14,850 bases of DNA, taken from Anaerolineales bacterium UBA4826 (lineage in GTDB: Bacteria > Chloroflexota > Anaerolineae > UBA4142). Below the pieces are notes generated by a model. That model was not told the origin of the DNA. It made no database searches and saw only the letters and a program-made list of their open reading frames with translations. Each line of letters begins with the position of its first letter. Position 1 is the stretch's first letter. Positions 6,641 to 12,739 of the stretch are shown one piece after another. The stretch is taken from the NCBI GenBank assembly GCA_002400365.1, contig DHFK01000194.1, forward strand, positions 1-14,850, written 5' to 3'. Position numbers and translations under genes: made by a program.

Positions 6641-6649
6641 TCACTCGAC

Positions 6650-6678
6650 TTGTTGCCGCGCCGATTCTCGTGTAAAAT
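6650..6678 (+). promoter_or_regulatory. Candidate promoter of the glycosidase operon
   Basis: TTGTTG (6650-6655) and TAAAAT (6673-6678), with TG directly before the -10, are separated by 17 nt. The predicted start near 6685 leaves a leader of about 20 nt containing GAGGT (6695-6699) before the ATG at 6705. This position rules out the longer frame that opens at 6627. Confidence 0.65.
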
Positions 6679-6704
6679 GCCGGCAGTCGTATCTGAGGTC
6701 ACCC

Positions 6705-9110
6705 ATGCCCTTCGCCGAGTCCCTGTTGAAATTTCTCGCCGCGCGCGTGCGCATCCCGGCGGACGCGCTCGATTACTTTTTCGCGAGCGGACGCATCGGA
6801 CGCGCGGCGGAGACCGCGCGCCCCTACCCTGCCGAACTCATCCCGCTCGGCGCGCGGCTCTTTCTGCGCGGCTGGAGCAACAACAAATTTTTCCCGACGA
6901 ATCGCGACTGGATTTTGCCGTACTGGGCAGAACGCCAATTCGATCCCGCCGACCCGGCGTTCATGCCGCGCGGTTTGAATCTGTACACGATCAACTATAC
7001 GCATCGTGATTGGACGATGATCGGCAACCCGGCGCGCGAACGTGAAGCGATCGTTGATCCGCGCGGCTTGGTCACGCCCTGGTTCGACGGCTGGTCGCTC
7101 GACGTTTGGCTGGAGGTTGAGGGCAAGTTGTTTGCGCCGTCGCGCCTCGCCGATTCGGAGATCGAGCAAGTGCTGCGCGAAAATCTGCCGATCGTCGTCA
7201 CGACGTTTCGCGCCGATGATTTGCGCGTGCGCATGGAAACATTCGCCACCGCGCAAGATGACGAGGAATTCGTCGTCGAGCAGATCACTGTGGAGAATAC
7301 GTCACCCGTTACGCGTCACCCGACACTCTACGTTTCAGTGAGACCGCTCAATCCCGAAGGTGTAGGACTGGTAAAGGAAATTGAATTCCGTCCCTGTCCA
7401 GCAGATGCATCCTTCATCCCGCGAAGCGATCCTTCATCCTTTGTGCTTGTCAACCGCGCGCCCGGCGCGCTCCTGCCCACACCTAACGCCGTCGCGTGCG
7501 CCAATTTCGGCGATGGCGACGTCGCGCTCGCGCTGCCGAACCTGAACAATCAAACGCGCGCCCATTGCGCCGCGGGCTTGGCGACCGCCGTCGCCGCGTA
7601 CCCGATCGAACTTGGCGCGGGCGAAAGCAAATCGCTCACCGCGCTGATGCCGATGGAGCGCGTGGAACTCGACGAAGACGAAGAACCCAGTCACAGACTG
7701 CTAATGACAAATGACAAATCCGATTTGCGCGCCGAAACGATTGCGCGTTGGCGCGACCATGCGTCGCGCGGGATGCGGATTCGCGTGCCCGACGAAAAAC
7801 TGCAAAACGCGTTCGACGCGAACAAGGCATTTCTGCTCTTGCTGCACGATGGCGACACGATCACGCCGGGTCCGTGGATGTATCATCAATTCTGGTTTCG
7901 CGACGCGGCGTACTTGCTCAACGCGCTCGACAAACTTGGCTACCACGACGAGTCGCGCCAGGTCATCGAACGATTTCCGCGGCGCCTGGACAAGGATGGC
8001 CATCTGCGCGCGACCGCAGGCGAATGGGACTCGAACGGCGCGGCGATCTGGGCGATGGTCGAGCACGCCCGCTTGAGCGGCGATCGGAACCTGCTCTCCG
8101 GCAACTATTGGTCGCTCTTGCGAATGGCGTCGTGGATCAACTCAAAGAGACGACAGATAAGAGACAACAGACAACAGAAAGCACTACATACCGGTTTGTT
8201 CCCACCCGGTCCCAGCGCGGAGCATTTGGGACCCAGCGATTGTTTCTACTGGGACGATTTCTGGGGACTCGCCGGTTTGCGCGATGCGGCGCAGGTTGCC
8301 GAGTGGCTGGGACAAACTGACGACGCGAAAAAACTGCGCGCGAATTTCGACGCCTTTCGCGCAGACGTTGAGGCGTCGCTCGCGCACGCGGCGGAGCGAC
8401 TCGGTCGCGCGGCGATGCCGGCGTCGCCGTACCGCCGGCTCGACGCCGGGATGATCGGCAATCTCGTCGCGCTCTATCCGCTGCGCTTGTTCGACGCGCA
8501 CGATCCGCGCATCGTGGACACACTCGCCGCGCTGAAAGAGGTTGCGTGGATGGAGGACGCGTACTTTAATCACGTCGGTCACTCCGCGTTCGGCACGTAC
8601 CTGTCGCTGCACGTCGCGCAGTGTCTGTTGTTTCAGCGCATCCCGGACGCGTGGAAGATCATTGACTGGGTGTTGCGCCACGCGTCGCTGACGTTCACGT
8701 GGGCAGAAGGCATTCATCCGCTCACGCGGCGCGGGGGCATGGGCGACGGACATCACGGCTGGGCGCTCGCGGATTTTCTGCTCGCGGTTCGCAACGCGTT
8801 ATTATTCGAAGACGGCGATCACCTCGTCATCACGCCCGCGCTGCCGGAAGACTGGACCGCCGAGATGAACGTGATCAAAGTCGAGGACGCGGCGACGTAT
8901 TTCGGCAAAGTAGATTTCACGATTGCATTCGGTCAGCGCACCGGTACGCTGGAGGTCAAGGGGAGTTGGCGCGACGATACGTTAAAGTATGTCGAATGGA
9001 ATTTGCCCTTGCCGCTGCGCGAGGCAGGCGCAGAATCAGGCAAAGTCGAAATCGTGGGCAACGCGGTACGCGTTCCGCGCGACGTAAGGCGCGTGGTGGT
9101 TATGTGGTGA
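6705..9110 (+). CDS. Six-hairpin (alpha/alpha)6-barrel glycosidase-like protein
   Basis: The 801-residue product probably hydrolyses an alpha-linked oligosaccharide in the cytoplasm. The N-terminal half (1-330) is beta-rich. The C-terminal half (about 350-770) shows the helical-barrel pattern of GH15/GH63/debranching-type enzymes: QFWFRDAAYLLNALDKLGY (395-413, D400), TAGEWDSNGAAIWAMVEHA (437-455, E440), CFYWDDFWGLAGL and TWAEGIHPLTRRGGMGDGHH around E668. D400, E440, D442 and E668 are candidate acid/base residues. The ATG at 6705 is chosen because GAGGT precedes it and the promoter at 6650-6678 fits; the open frame runs upstream to 6627 inside the mobile element. No signal peptide. The beta-mannosidase starts 10 nt downstream, so the pair probably acts on one substrate. 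The exact GH family is unassigned. Low-complexity tracts near residues 234-246, 333-338 and 481-492 look like repeat insertions. Confidence 0.78.
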   Translation: MPFAESLLKFLAARVRIPADALDYFFASGRIGRAAETARPYPAELIPLGARLFLRGWSNNKFFPTNRDWILPYWAERQFDPADPAFMPRGLNLYTINYTHRDWTMIGNPAREREAIVDPRGLVTPWFDGWSLDVWLEVEGKLFAPSRLADSEIEQVLRENLPIVVTTFRADDLRVRMETFATAQDDEEFVVEQITVENTSPVTRHPTLYVSVRPLNPEGVGLVKEIEFRPCPADASFIPRSDPSSFVLVNRAPGALLPTPNAVACANFGDGDVALALPNLNNQTRAHCAAGLATAVAAYPIELGAGESKSLTALMPMERVELDEDEEPSHRLLMTNDKSDLRAETIARWRDHASRGMRIRVPDEKLQNAFDANKAFLLLLHDGDTITPGPWMYHQFWFRDAAYLLNALDKLGYHDESRQVIERFPRRLDKDGHLRATAGEWDSNGAAIWAMVEHARLSGDRNLLSGNYWSLLRMASWINSKRRQIRDNRQQKALHTGLFPPGPSAEHLGPSDCFYWDDFWGLAGLRDAAQVAEWLGQTDDAKKLRANFDAFRADVEASLAHAAERLGRAAMPASPYRRLDAGMIGNLVALYPLRLFDAHDPRIVDTLAALKEVAWMEDAYFNHVGHSAFGTYLSLHVAQCLLFQRIPDAWKIIDWVLRHASLTFTWAEGIHPLTRRGGMGDGHHGWALADFLLAVRNALLFEDGDHLVITPALPEDWTAEMNVIKVEDAATYFGKVDFTIAFGQRTGTLEVKGSWRDDTLKYVEWNLPLPLREAGAESGKVEIVGNAVRVPRDVRRVVVMW
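7404..7443. repeat. In-frame ATCCTTCATCC direct repeat in the six-hairpin gene
   Basis: The 11-mer ATCCTTCATCC occurs twice, at 7409-7419 and 7429-7439, separated by cgcgaagcg. It encodes ASFIPRSDPSSF (about residues 235-246). The tract is less GC-rich than the flanks and resembles a tandem genome repeat captured in frame. A second small tract, TGACAAATGACAAAT (7706-7720), is similar in kind. Whether these are true insertions needs alignment with homologues. Confidence 0.5.
8147..8180. repeat. In-frame GACAACA/GACGACA-type low-complexity tract
   Basis: GACGACAGATAAGAGACAAC and ACAGACAACAGA form a purine-rich run of imperfect GACAACA units inside the six-hairpin gene. It encodes KRRQIRDNRQQK (about 481-492), a charged stretch between two barrel helices. 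Its base use differs sharply from the CGCG-rich surroundings, which suggests expansion or insertion of a short repeat at a tolerant surface loop. Confidence 0.5.
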
Positions 9111-9120
9111 GGGAAGGGAA

Positions 9121-11604
9121 ATGACCCGTGAAATCATCTCCCTCAACGATTCCAACTGGCGTTTTGGCTCTGTCGCGCAAAAGCCGTTCGCCGACATAAA
9201 TGATCTTGATAAAGTGACCGAGTGGCTGCCCGCGCAAGTCCCCGGCGACGTTCGACTCGACTTGTTGCGCGCAGGCAAGATCAGCGATCCGTTCTACGCG
9301 GACAACAACGAAACATCGCAGTGGGTTGATTCGCGCGATTGGTGGTACATCCGCGACTTGGATCTGGATTTGGAACAAGACGAGCGCGCGTTCCTGATCT
9401 TCGATGGCATTGATTATCAGAGCGCGGTCTTTTGGAATGGAAAACAACTCGCGCGCCATGTCGGTATGTTCTCTCGGCAGGTGTATGAAATTCAGTCAAC
9501 AGTCGCCAGTAGTCAGTCGTCAGACACAACCGCCAAGCATCACGCATTACGTATCACGCATCACGCATCGCTTGCGGTCCGCATCTGGGGTTCCGACGCG
9601 CTGCCCAAACTTCGCCGGACGTTCGCACAAAAACTCTGGTCGCGCATCATCCAGCCACTCTTCCAGCCGCCGTACAACGCGCCCTTCCCCGACCGCTACG
9701 CGACGCTCAAATGCCAGATGCAATTCGGCTGGGATTTTGCGCCGCGCTTGCGCACGTGCGGTATCTGGGACGACGCGTACGTGGCGGTAACGCGTTCGGT
9801 TTTTATTGAGGACGCGTGGGTCGAGGCAAAAGTAAAAAGTCAAAAGTCGAAAGTCGCCAGCATCACCGTTGCGCCGGAAATAGACTCCGACCACGAGCAA
9901 AACGTGCGCGTCGTGTGCACGGTACGCGGCAAGAACTTTGCTGCGGACGCGCAGATATTTGAATTCGACCTGACGCTAGCGCGCGGCAAGCAGACACGCG
10001 AAATCGCGTTCGACCTGGAAGACGCGCGGCTCTGGAATCCCTGGGATCGCGGCGCGCCCAACCTGTACGAACTTGAAATTGTCATTGCGCGGAGCGAAGC
10101 GACCAAGCCGCGTACGCGCCCAAATCGCGAGTTGGAGATTGCTTCGTCGCAACCCTTCAACTCCGCTGCGCTCCGCTCAGGGCCGCTCCACACAAGGACA
10201 GAGCACGTTCTCGATTGCCTCACCACCACCTTCGGCATCCGTTCATTTGAACTCGCGCGCGCCGGGACGCCAAGCCGAGAACCCTGGGCCTTCATCGTCA
10301 ACGGCGAGCGCGAGTTCCTGCGCGGCGCGAATTGGGTGCCGCTGGATGCCATCCCCGCGCGGCTCACGCGCGCCGATTACGCCGCGCGCTTGCGACAAGC
10401 CCGCGACGCCAACATCAACTTTTTGCGCGTGTGGGGCGGCGGGCTGCGGGACAAGCGCGCGTTCTACGATTTGTGCGACGAACTCGGCCTCCTCGTGTGG
10501 CAAGAGTTCCCTTTTGCCGGCGCGATCCTCGACCGCTTCCCGCGTGACCGTGCGTTCCTCCAACACGTGCGCGACGAGTGCGGCGCGATCGTCCGCGCGC
10601 TCCGCAATCATCCATCGCTCGTCGTCTGGTGCGGCGGCAACGAGTTCAACACGCGCGGCAATCAAGCCATCGTCAAGAAACTGCGGGCGGTGGTCAAGGA
10701 CAAGGACGGCACCCGACCGTTCAAGCCCGCGTCGCCGTACCGCGACGAGTCGCACAACTGGAACGTGTGGCATCGCTTCGCCAACCTGCGCGACTATCGC
10801 GACGATGCGACGCCTTTCCTCAGCGAATTTGGTTTGCAGTCATTACCCAATCTCGAATCGCTGGAAAAGTTCTTGCCGGACCACGCGCTCACCGCGCCGC
10901 ACGCATTGTGGGAGTATCATCACGCCGAGTTGAAGAAACTGGGACGCTACGCGCAGAGTGTCGTTGCGAGCCGCGAAGCGGCGAAGCAATCTCCAAGCGG
11001 CTCGGAGATTGCTTCGTCGCAAAAATCGCTCCTCGCAATGACATTGGAGACGTTTATCGCCGCGACTCAGCGCGCGCAAGCCATCGGCTTGCAAATCGCG
11101 ATCGAACATCTGCGGCGGCGCAAGCCGCAAACCACCGGGGTCGCGGTCTGGCAGTTCAACGATTGCTGGCCGGCGATTTCGTGGAGCGTGGTGGATTACT
11201 ATGGCGCGCCCAAGCGCGCGTACGCAGAGTTGCAGTGGCTGTACGCGCCGGTGCTCGCGTCGTTTGATTATCCGCTCATCCCGCGCCGCGCCGGAGATAC
11301 CGTCCGTGGTAACCTATGGCTCATCAACGATTTGCGCGAGGCGTTTCAAGACTTCGAGTTGCGCGCCGAGTTGAACGGCAAAGCGATTTACGCGCGCCGC
11401 GTCAACATCCTGCCCGATTCGTCGGAGCGCATCGACGCGCTCGCGGTGACGCTGGGCGATGGGGCGAATATCCTGCGCTTGCAAGTGCGCGATGGCGCGC
11501 GCGTGCTTTCGGATCACACATACGATTTGAATTTCTGCGACATCGGGGAGATCAATCCGCTTGCCGCGATGATGGCTGCAGTGGGAAAGAGACTGATGCG
11601 ATAA
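9121..11604 (+). CDS. Beta-mannosidase-type glycoside hydrolase, family GH2
   Basis: Predicted to remove terminal beta-D-mannose from oligosaccharides in the cytoplasm (no signal peptide). The order is GH2 jelly-roll (about 1-220, ending FGWDFAPRLRTCGIWDDAYV), Ig-like domain, TIM barrel (about 395-720) and a C-terminal beta domain. The barrel has RGANWVPLDAIP (401-412), NINFLRVWGGG, VVWCGGNEFN with acid/base E508, and FLSEFGLQSLP with nucleophile E569. That last motif is typical of beta-mannosidases rather than beta-galactosidases. VWQFNDCWPAISWS near residue 676 also fits. Start: GAGGGAAGGG directly precedes the ATG. The 10-nt gap to the six-hairpin gene implies one operon. Four stretches (residues about 125-150, 236-247, 321-360 and 614-641) are encoded by repeat-like DNA and are probably insertions in loops; the catalytic residues are intact, so the enzyme may still be active. 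Confidence 0.92.
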   Translation: MTREIISLNDSNWRFGSVAQKPFADINDLDKVTEWLPAQVPGDVRLDLLRAGKISDPFYADNNETSQWVDSRDWWYIRDLDLDLEQDERAFLIFDGIDYQSAVFWNGKQLARHVGMFSRQVYEIQSTVASSQSSDTTAKHHALRITHHASLAVRIWGSDALPKLRRTFAQKLWSRIIQPLFQPPYNAPFPDRYATLKCQMQFGWDFAPRLRTCGIWDDAYVAVTRSVFIEDAWVEAKVKSQKSKVASITVAPEIDSDHEQNVRVVCTVRGKNFAADAQIFEFDLTLARGKQTREIAFDLEDARLWNPWDRGAPNLYELEIVIARSEATKPRTRPNRELEIASSQPFNSAALRSGPLHTRTEHVLDCLTTTFGIRSFELARAGTPSREPWAFIVNGEREFLRGANWVPLDAIPARLTRADYAARLRQARDANINFLRVWGGGLRDKRAFYDLCDELGLLVWQEFPFAGAILDRFPRDRAFLQHVRDECGAIVRALRNHPSLVVWCGGNEFNTRGNQAIVKKLRAVVKDKDGTRPFKPASPYRDESHNWNVWHRFANLRDYRDDATPFLSEFGLQSLPNLESLEKFLPDHALTAPHALWEYHHAELKKLGRYAQSVVASREAAKQSPSGSEIASSQKSLLAMTLETFIAATQRAQAIGLQIAIEHLRRRKPQTTGVAVWQFNDCWPAISWSVVDYYGAPKRAYAELQWLYAPVLASFDYPLIPRRAGDTVRGNLWLINDLREAFQDFELRAELNGKAIYARRVNILPDSSERIDALAVTLGDGANILRLQVRDGARVLSDHTYDLNFCDIGEINPLAAMMAAVGKRLMR
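9493..9570. repeat. In-frame CAGTC/CATCACGCAT repeat tract in the beta-mannosidase gene
   Basis: Two short-period tracts lie side by side: CAGTCAACAGTCGCCAGTAG at 9493-9512 continuing with further CAGTC units, then CATCACGCATTACGTATCAC at 9538-9557 continuing as CATCACGCAT units. They encode residues 125-150, rich in Ser, Thr and His, inside the jelly-roll domain. The period and the base use differ from the flanks. The tract stays open in frame, implying tolerance of an inserted loop. Confidence 0.6.
9828..9859. repeat. In-frame AAAAGT repeat tract in the beta-mannosidase gene
   Basis: Imperfect AAAAGTC units (AAAAGTAAAAAGTCAAAAGT followed by CGAAAGTC) encode the lysine-rich stretch AKVKSQKSKVAS, about residues 236-247, at the start of the Ig-like domain. 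The A-rich composition is foreign to this GC-rich gene. It is likely a small repeat insertion or slippage expansion. Confidence 0.55.
10081..10182. repeat. Palindromic repeat family, copy A, in frame in the beta-mannosidase gene
   Basis: GTCATTGCGCGGAGCGAAGC begins the copy at 10081, and GGAGATTGCTTCGTCGCAA at 10134-10152 matches copy B (11004-11022) over 19 identical bases. A second short motif follows, CTTCAACTCCGCTGCGCTCC with CGCTCAGGGC (10154-10182), which has the look of another REP family. Together they encode about residues 321-354 of the mannosidase, in the Ig-like domain. Copies A and B are read in the same frame, giving EIASSQ in both. Confidence 0.75.
10959..11043. repeat. Palindromic repeat family, copy B, in frame in the beta-mannosidase gene
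   Basis: The ends TGTCGTTGCGAG (10959-10970) and CTCGCAATGACA (11032-11043) are inverted repeats with one mismatch. Inside, CGAAGCAATCTCC (10982-10994) pairs perfectly with GGAGATTGCTTCG (11004-11016). The element encodes residues 614-641 without a stop or frameshift. It lies in the TIM barrel after the nucleophile E569, probably in a surface loop. Its 19-bp identity with copy A shows that it is a dispersed element. Confidence 0.82.
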
Positions 11605-11618
11605 GCGGCGGATAGCCA

Positions 11619-11686
11619 ATGGCGTATGGCTTGTAGCGAATAGCCATGCGCCATGCGCGATATGCTATACGCCATTCGCCATTTGC
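11619..11686. repeat. GCCAT-rich repeat between the beta-mannosidase gene and galE
   Basis: ATGGCGTATGGC (11619-11630) pairs with GCCATGCGCCAT (11643-11654) over 12 positions with one G-T wobble. Further units, ATACGCCATTCGCCATTTGC, follow up to the galE Shine-Dalgarno. This fills most of the 96-nt gap. The hairpin lies just after the mannosidase stop and could weaken read-through or stabilise the upstream message. Confidence 0.6.
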
Positions 11687-11700
11687 CAAAAGGAGTTATC

Positions 11701-12693
11701 ATGCGCATTTTAGTTACCGGCGGCGCTGGCTACATCGGCAGCCAGATGGTCCGGCAGTTGGTCGAAAAGAAAATTGACGCGGTCGTCGTGGACTCGTTGG
11801 AGAATGGACATCGCGCGGCGGTCGCGCCCGGCGTTCCGCTGCTGGTCGGCGACATCGGCGATGAGGAATTCCGGCGCGAGATTTTTTCGCGCGCTCGGTT
11901 CGACGCGGTCATGCACTTTGCCGGCTATATCGAGATGAAAGAGTCCATGGAAAATCCAGCCAAGTATTTTCGCAACAATACGGCATACACCAACGCGCTG
12001 CTCGACGCGATGGTACACGCGAACGTCCGGCGGTTTGTCTTCTCGTCGTCGGCGGGCGTCTACGGCAACCCCACCCAGGTGCCGATTCCCGAAGATCATT
12101 CGACGCTGCCGACCAATCCCTACGGCGAATCCAAATTGATGGTCGAACGAATCCTCGCGTGGTTCGACGTGGCGCATGGAGTGCGCTCGATCTGCCTGCG
12201 GTATTTCAACGCGTCCGGCGCGACGCTGGACGGCGCGTTCGGCGAAGACCACCCCGGCGAATCGCACATCATTCCGCTCGCTCTCCAAGCCGCGCAAGCC
12301 GGCGCGCCGTTCAAACTTTACGGCGACGATTATCCGACGCGCGATGGCACGTGCATCCGCGACTATGTGCACGTGATTGACCTATGCGACGCGCATCTGC
12401 TCGCGCTCGACGCGCTCATGCGCGGGCACGCGACGGCAGTGTATAACGTCGGCATCGGACGCGGCTATTCCAACCGCGAGATCGTGGATGCTGCGCGTCG
12501 CATTTCTGGAATTGAATTCCAAGTCGAAATCGCGCCGCGCCGCCCCGGCGACGCCAACGAATCGGTCGCCGATTCGGCGCGCTTGCGCCAAGAATTCGGC
12601 TGGACGCCGCGCTATTCCGATTTGGATACCATCGTCGGCTCCGCGTGGCAGTGGCACAAGACGCACCCGAACGGCTACGGAGCCAAAGGGTAG
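11701..12693 (+). CDS. galE: UDP-glucose 4-epimerase
   Basis: Interconverts UDP-glucose and UDP-galactose using bound NAD, in the cytoplasm. The 330-residue product is a full-length extended SDR: TGGAGYIGS (6-14) binds NAD, MHFAGYIEMKESMENP (71-86) and SSSAGVYGNP (115-124) are GalE hallmarks, and the catalytic residues are S117 (candidate), Y141 and K145 in NPYGESK. YFNASGA, GTCIRDYVHVIDL and the C-terminal RRPGD stretch also fit. The start at 11701 is fixed by AGGAG at 11691-11695; an in-frame ATG at 11653 would begin inside the repeat and spoil the Rossmann start. It follows the mannosidase by 96 nt and precedes a glycosyltransferase. It can use UDP-glucose from the GalU at 3142-4035. Confidence 0.95.
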   Translation: MRILVTGGAGYIGSQMVRQLVEKKIDAVVVDSLENGHRAAVAPGVPLLVGDIGDEEFRREIFSRARFDAVMHFAGYIEMKESMENPAKYFRNNTAYTNALLDAMVHANVRRFVFSSSAGVYGNPTQVPIPEDHSTLPTNPYGESKLMVERILAWFDVAHGVRSICLRYFNASGATLDGAFGEDHPGESHIIPLALQAAQAGAPFKLYGDDYPTRDGTCIRDYVHVIDLCDAHLLALDALMRGHATAVYNVGIGRGYSNREIVDAARRISGIEFQVEIAPRRPGDANESVADSARLRQEFGWTPRYSDLDTIVGSAWQWHKTHPNGYGAKG

Positions 12694-12694
12694 G

Positions 12695-12728
12695 AACCTT
12701 GCGAAGGTTTGACAACCTTAGCAAGGTT
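12695..12728. repeat. Paired palindromic repeat (AACCTT...AAGGTT), copy 2
   Basis: AACCTTGCGAAGGTT (12695-12709) is identical to the arm at 41-55. AACCTTAGCAAGGTT (12714-12728) differs by one base from the arm at 83-97. The spacer here is 4 nt instead of 27. The first arm starts 1 nt after the galE stop, and the second ends 11 nt before the glycosyltransferase ATG. In both copies the pair fills the gap between two same-strand genes. Confidence 0.85.
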
Positions 12729-12739
12729 TGCTGACTCGC

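Noticed and set aside
6627..6704. Upstream start for the six-hairpin gene
   Set aside because: It would begin inside the right end of the mobile element and run through the promoter; ATG 6705 has a Shine-Dalgarno.
10073..10933. Plus-strand open frame of 286 codons
   Set aside because: Overlaps the beta-mannosidase in another frame; the Ser/Arg/Ala-rich product is typical of a frame shadow.
11653..11700. Upstream ATG for galE
   Set aside because: It lies in the GCCAT repeat and adds 16 residues before the Rossmann strand; ATG 11701 has AGGAG at the right distance.
12728..12739. TTG start for the glycosyltransferase
   Set aside because: It falls on the last base of the palindromic repeat; ATG 12740 gives the usual GT4 N-terminus.
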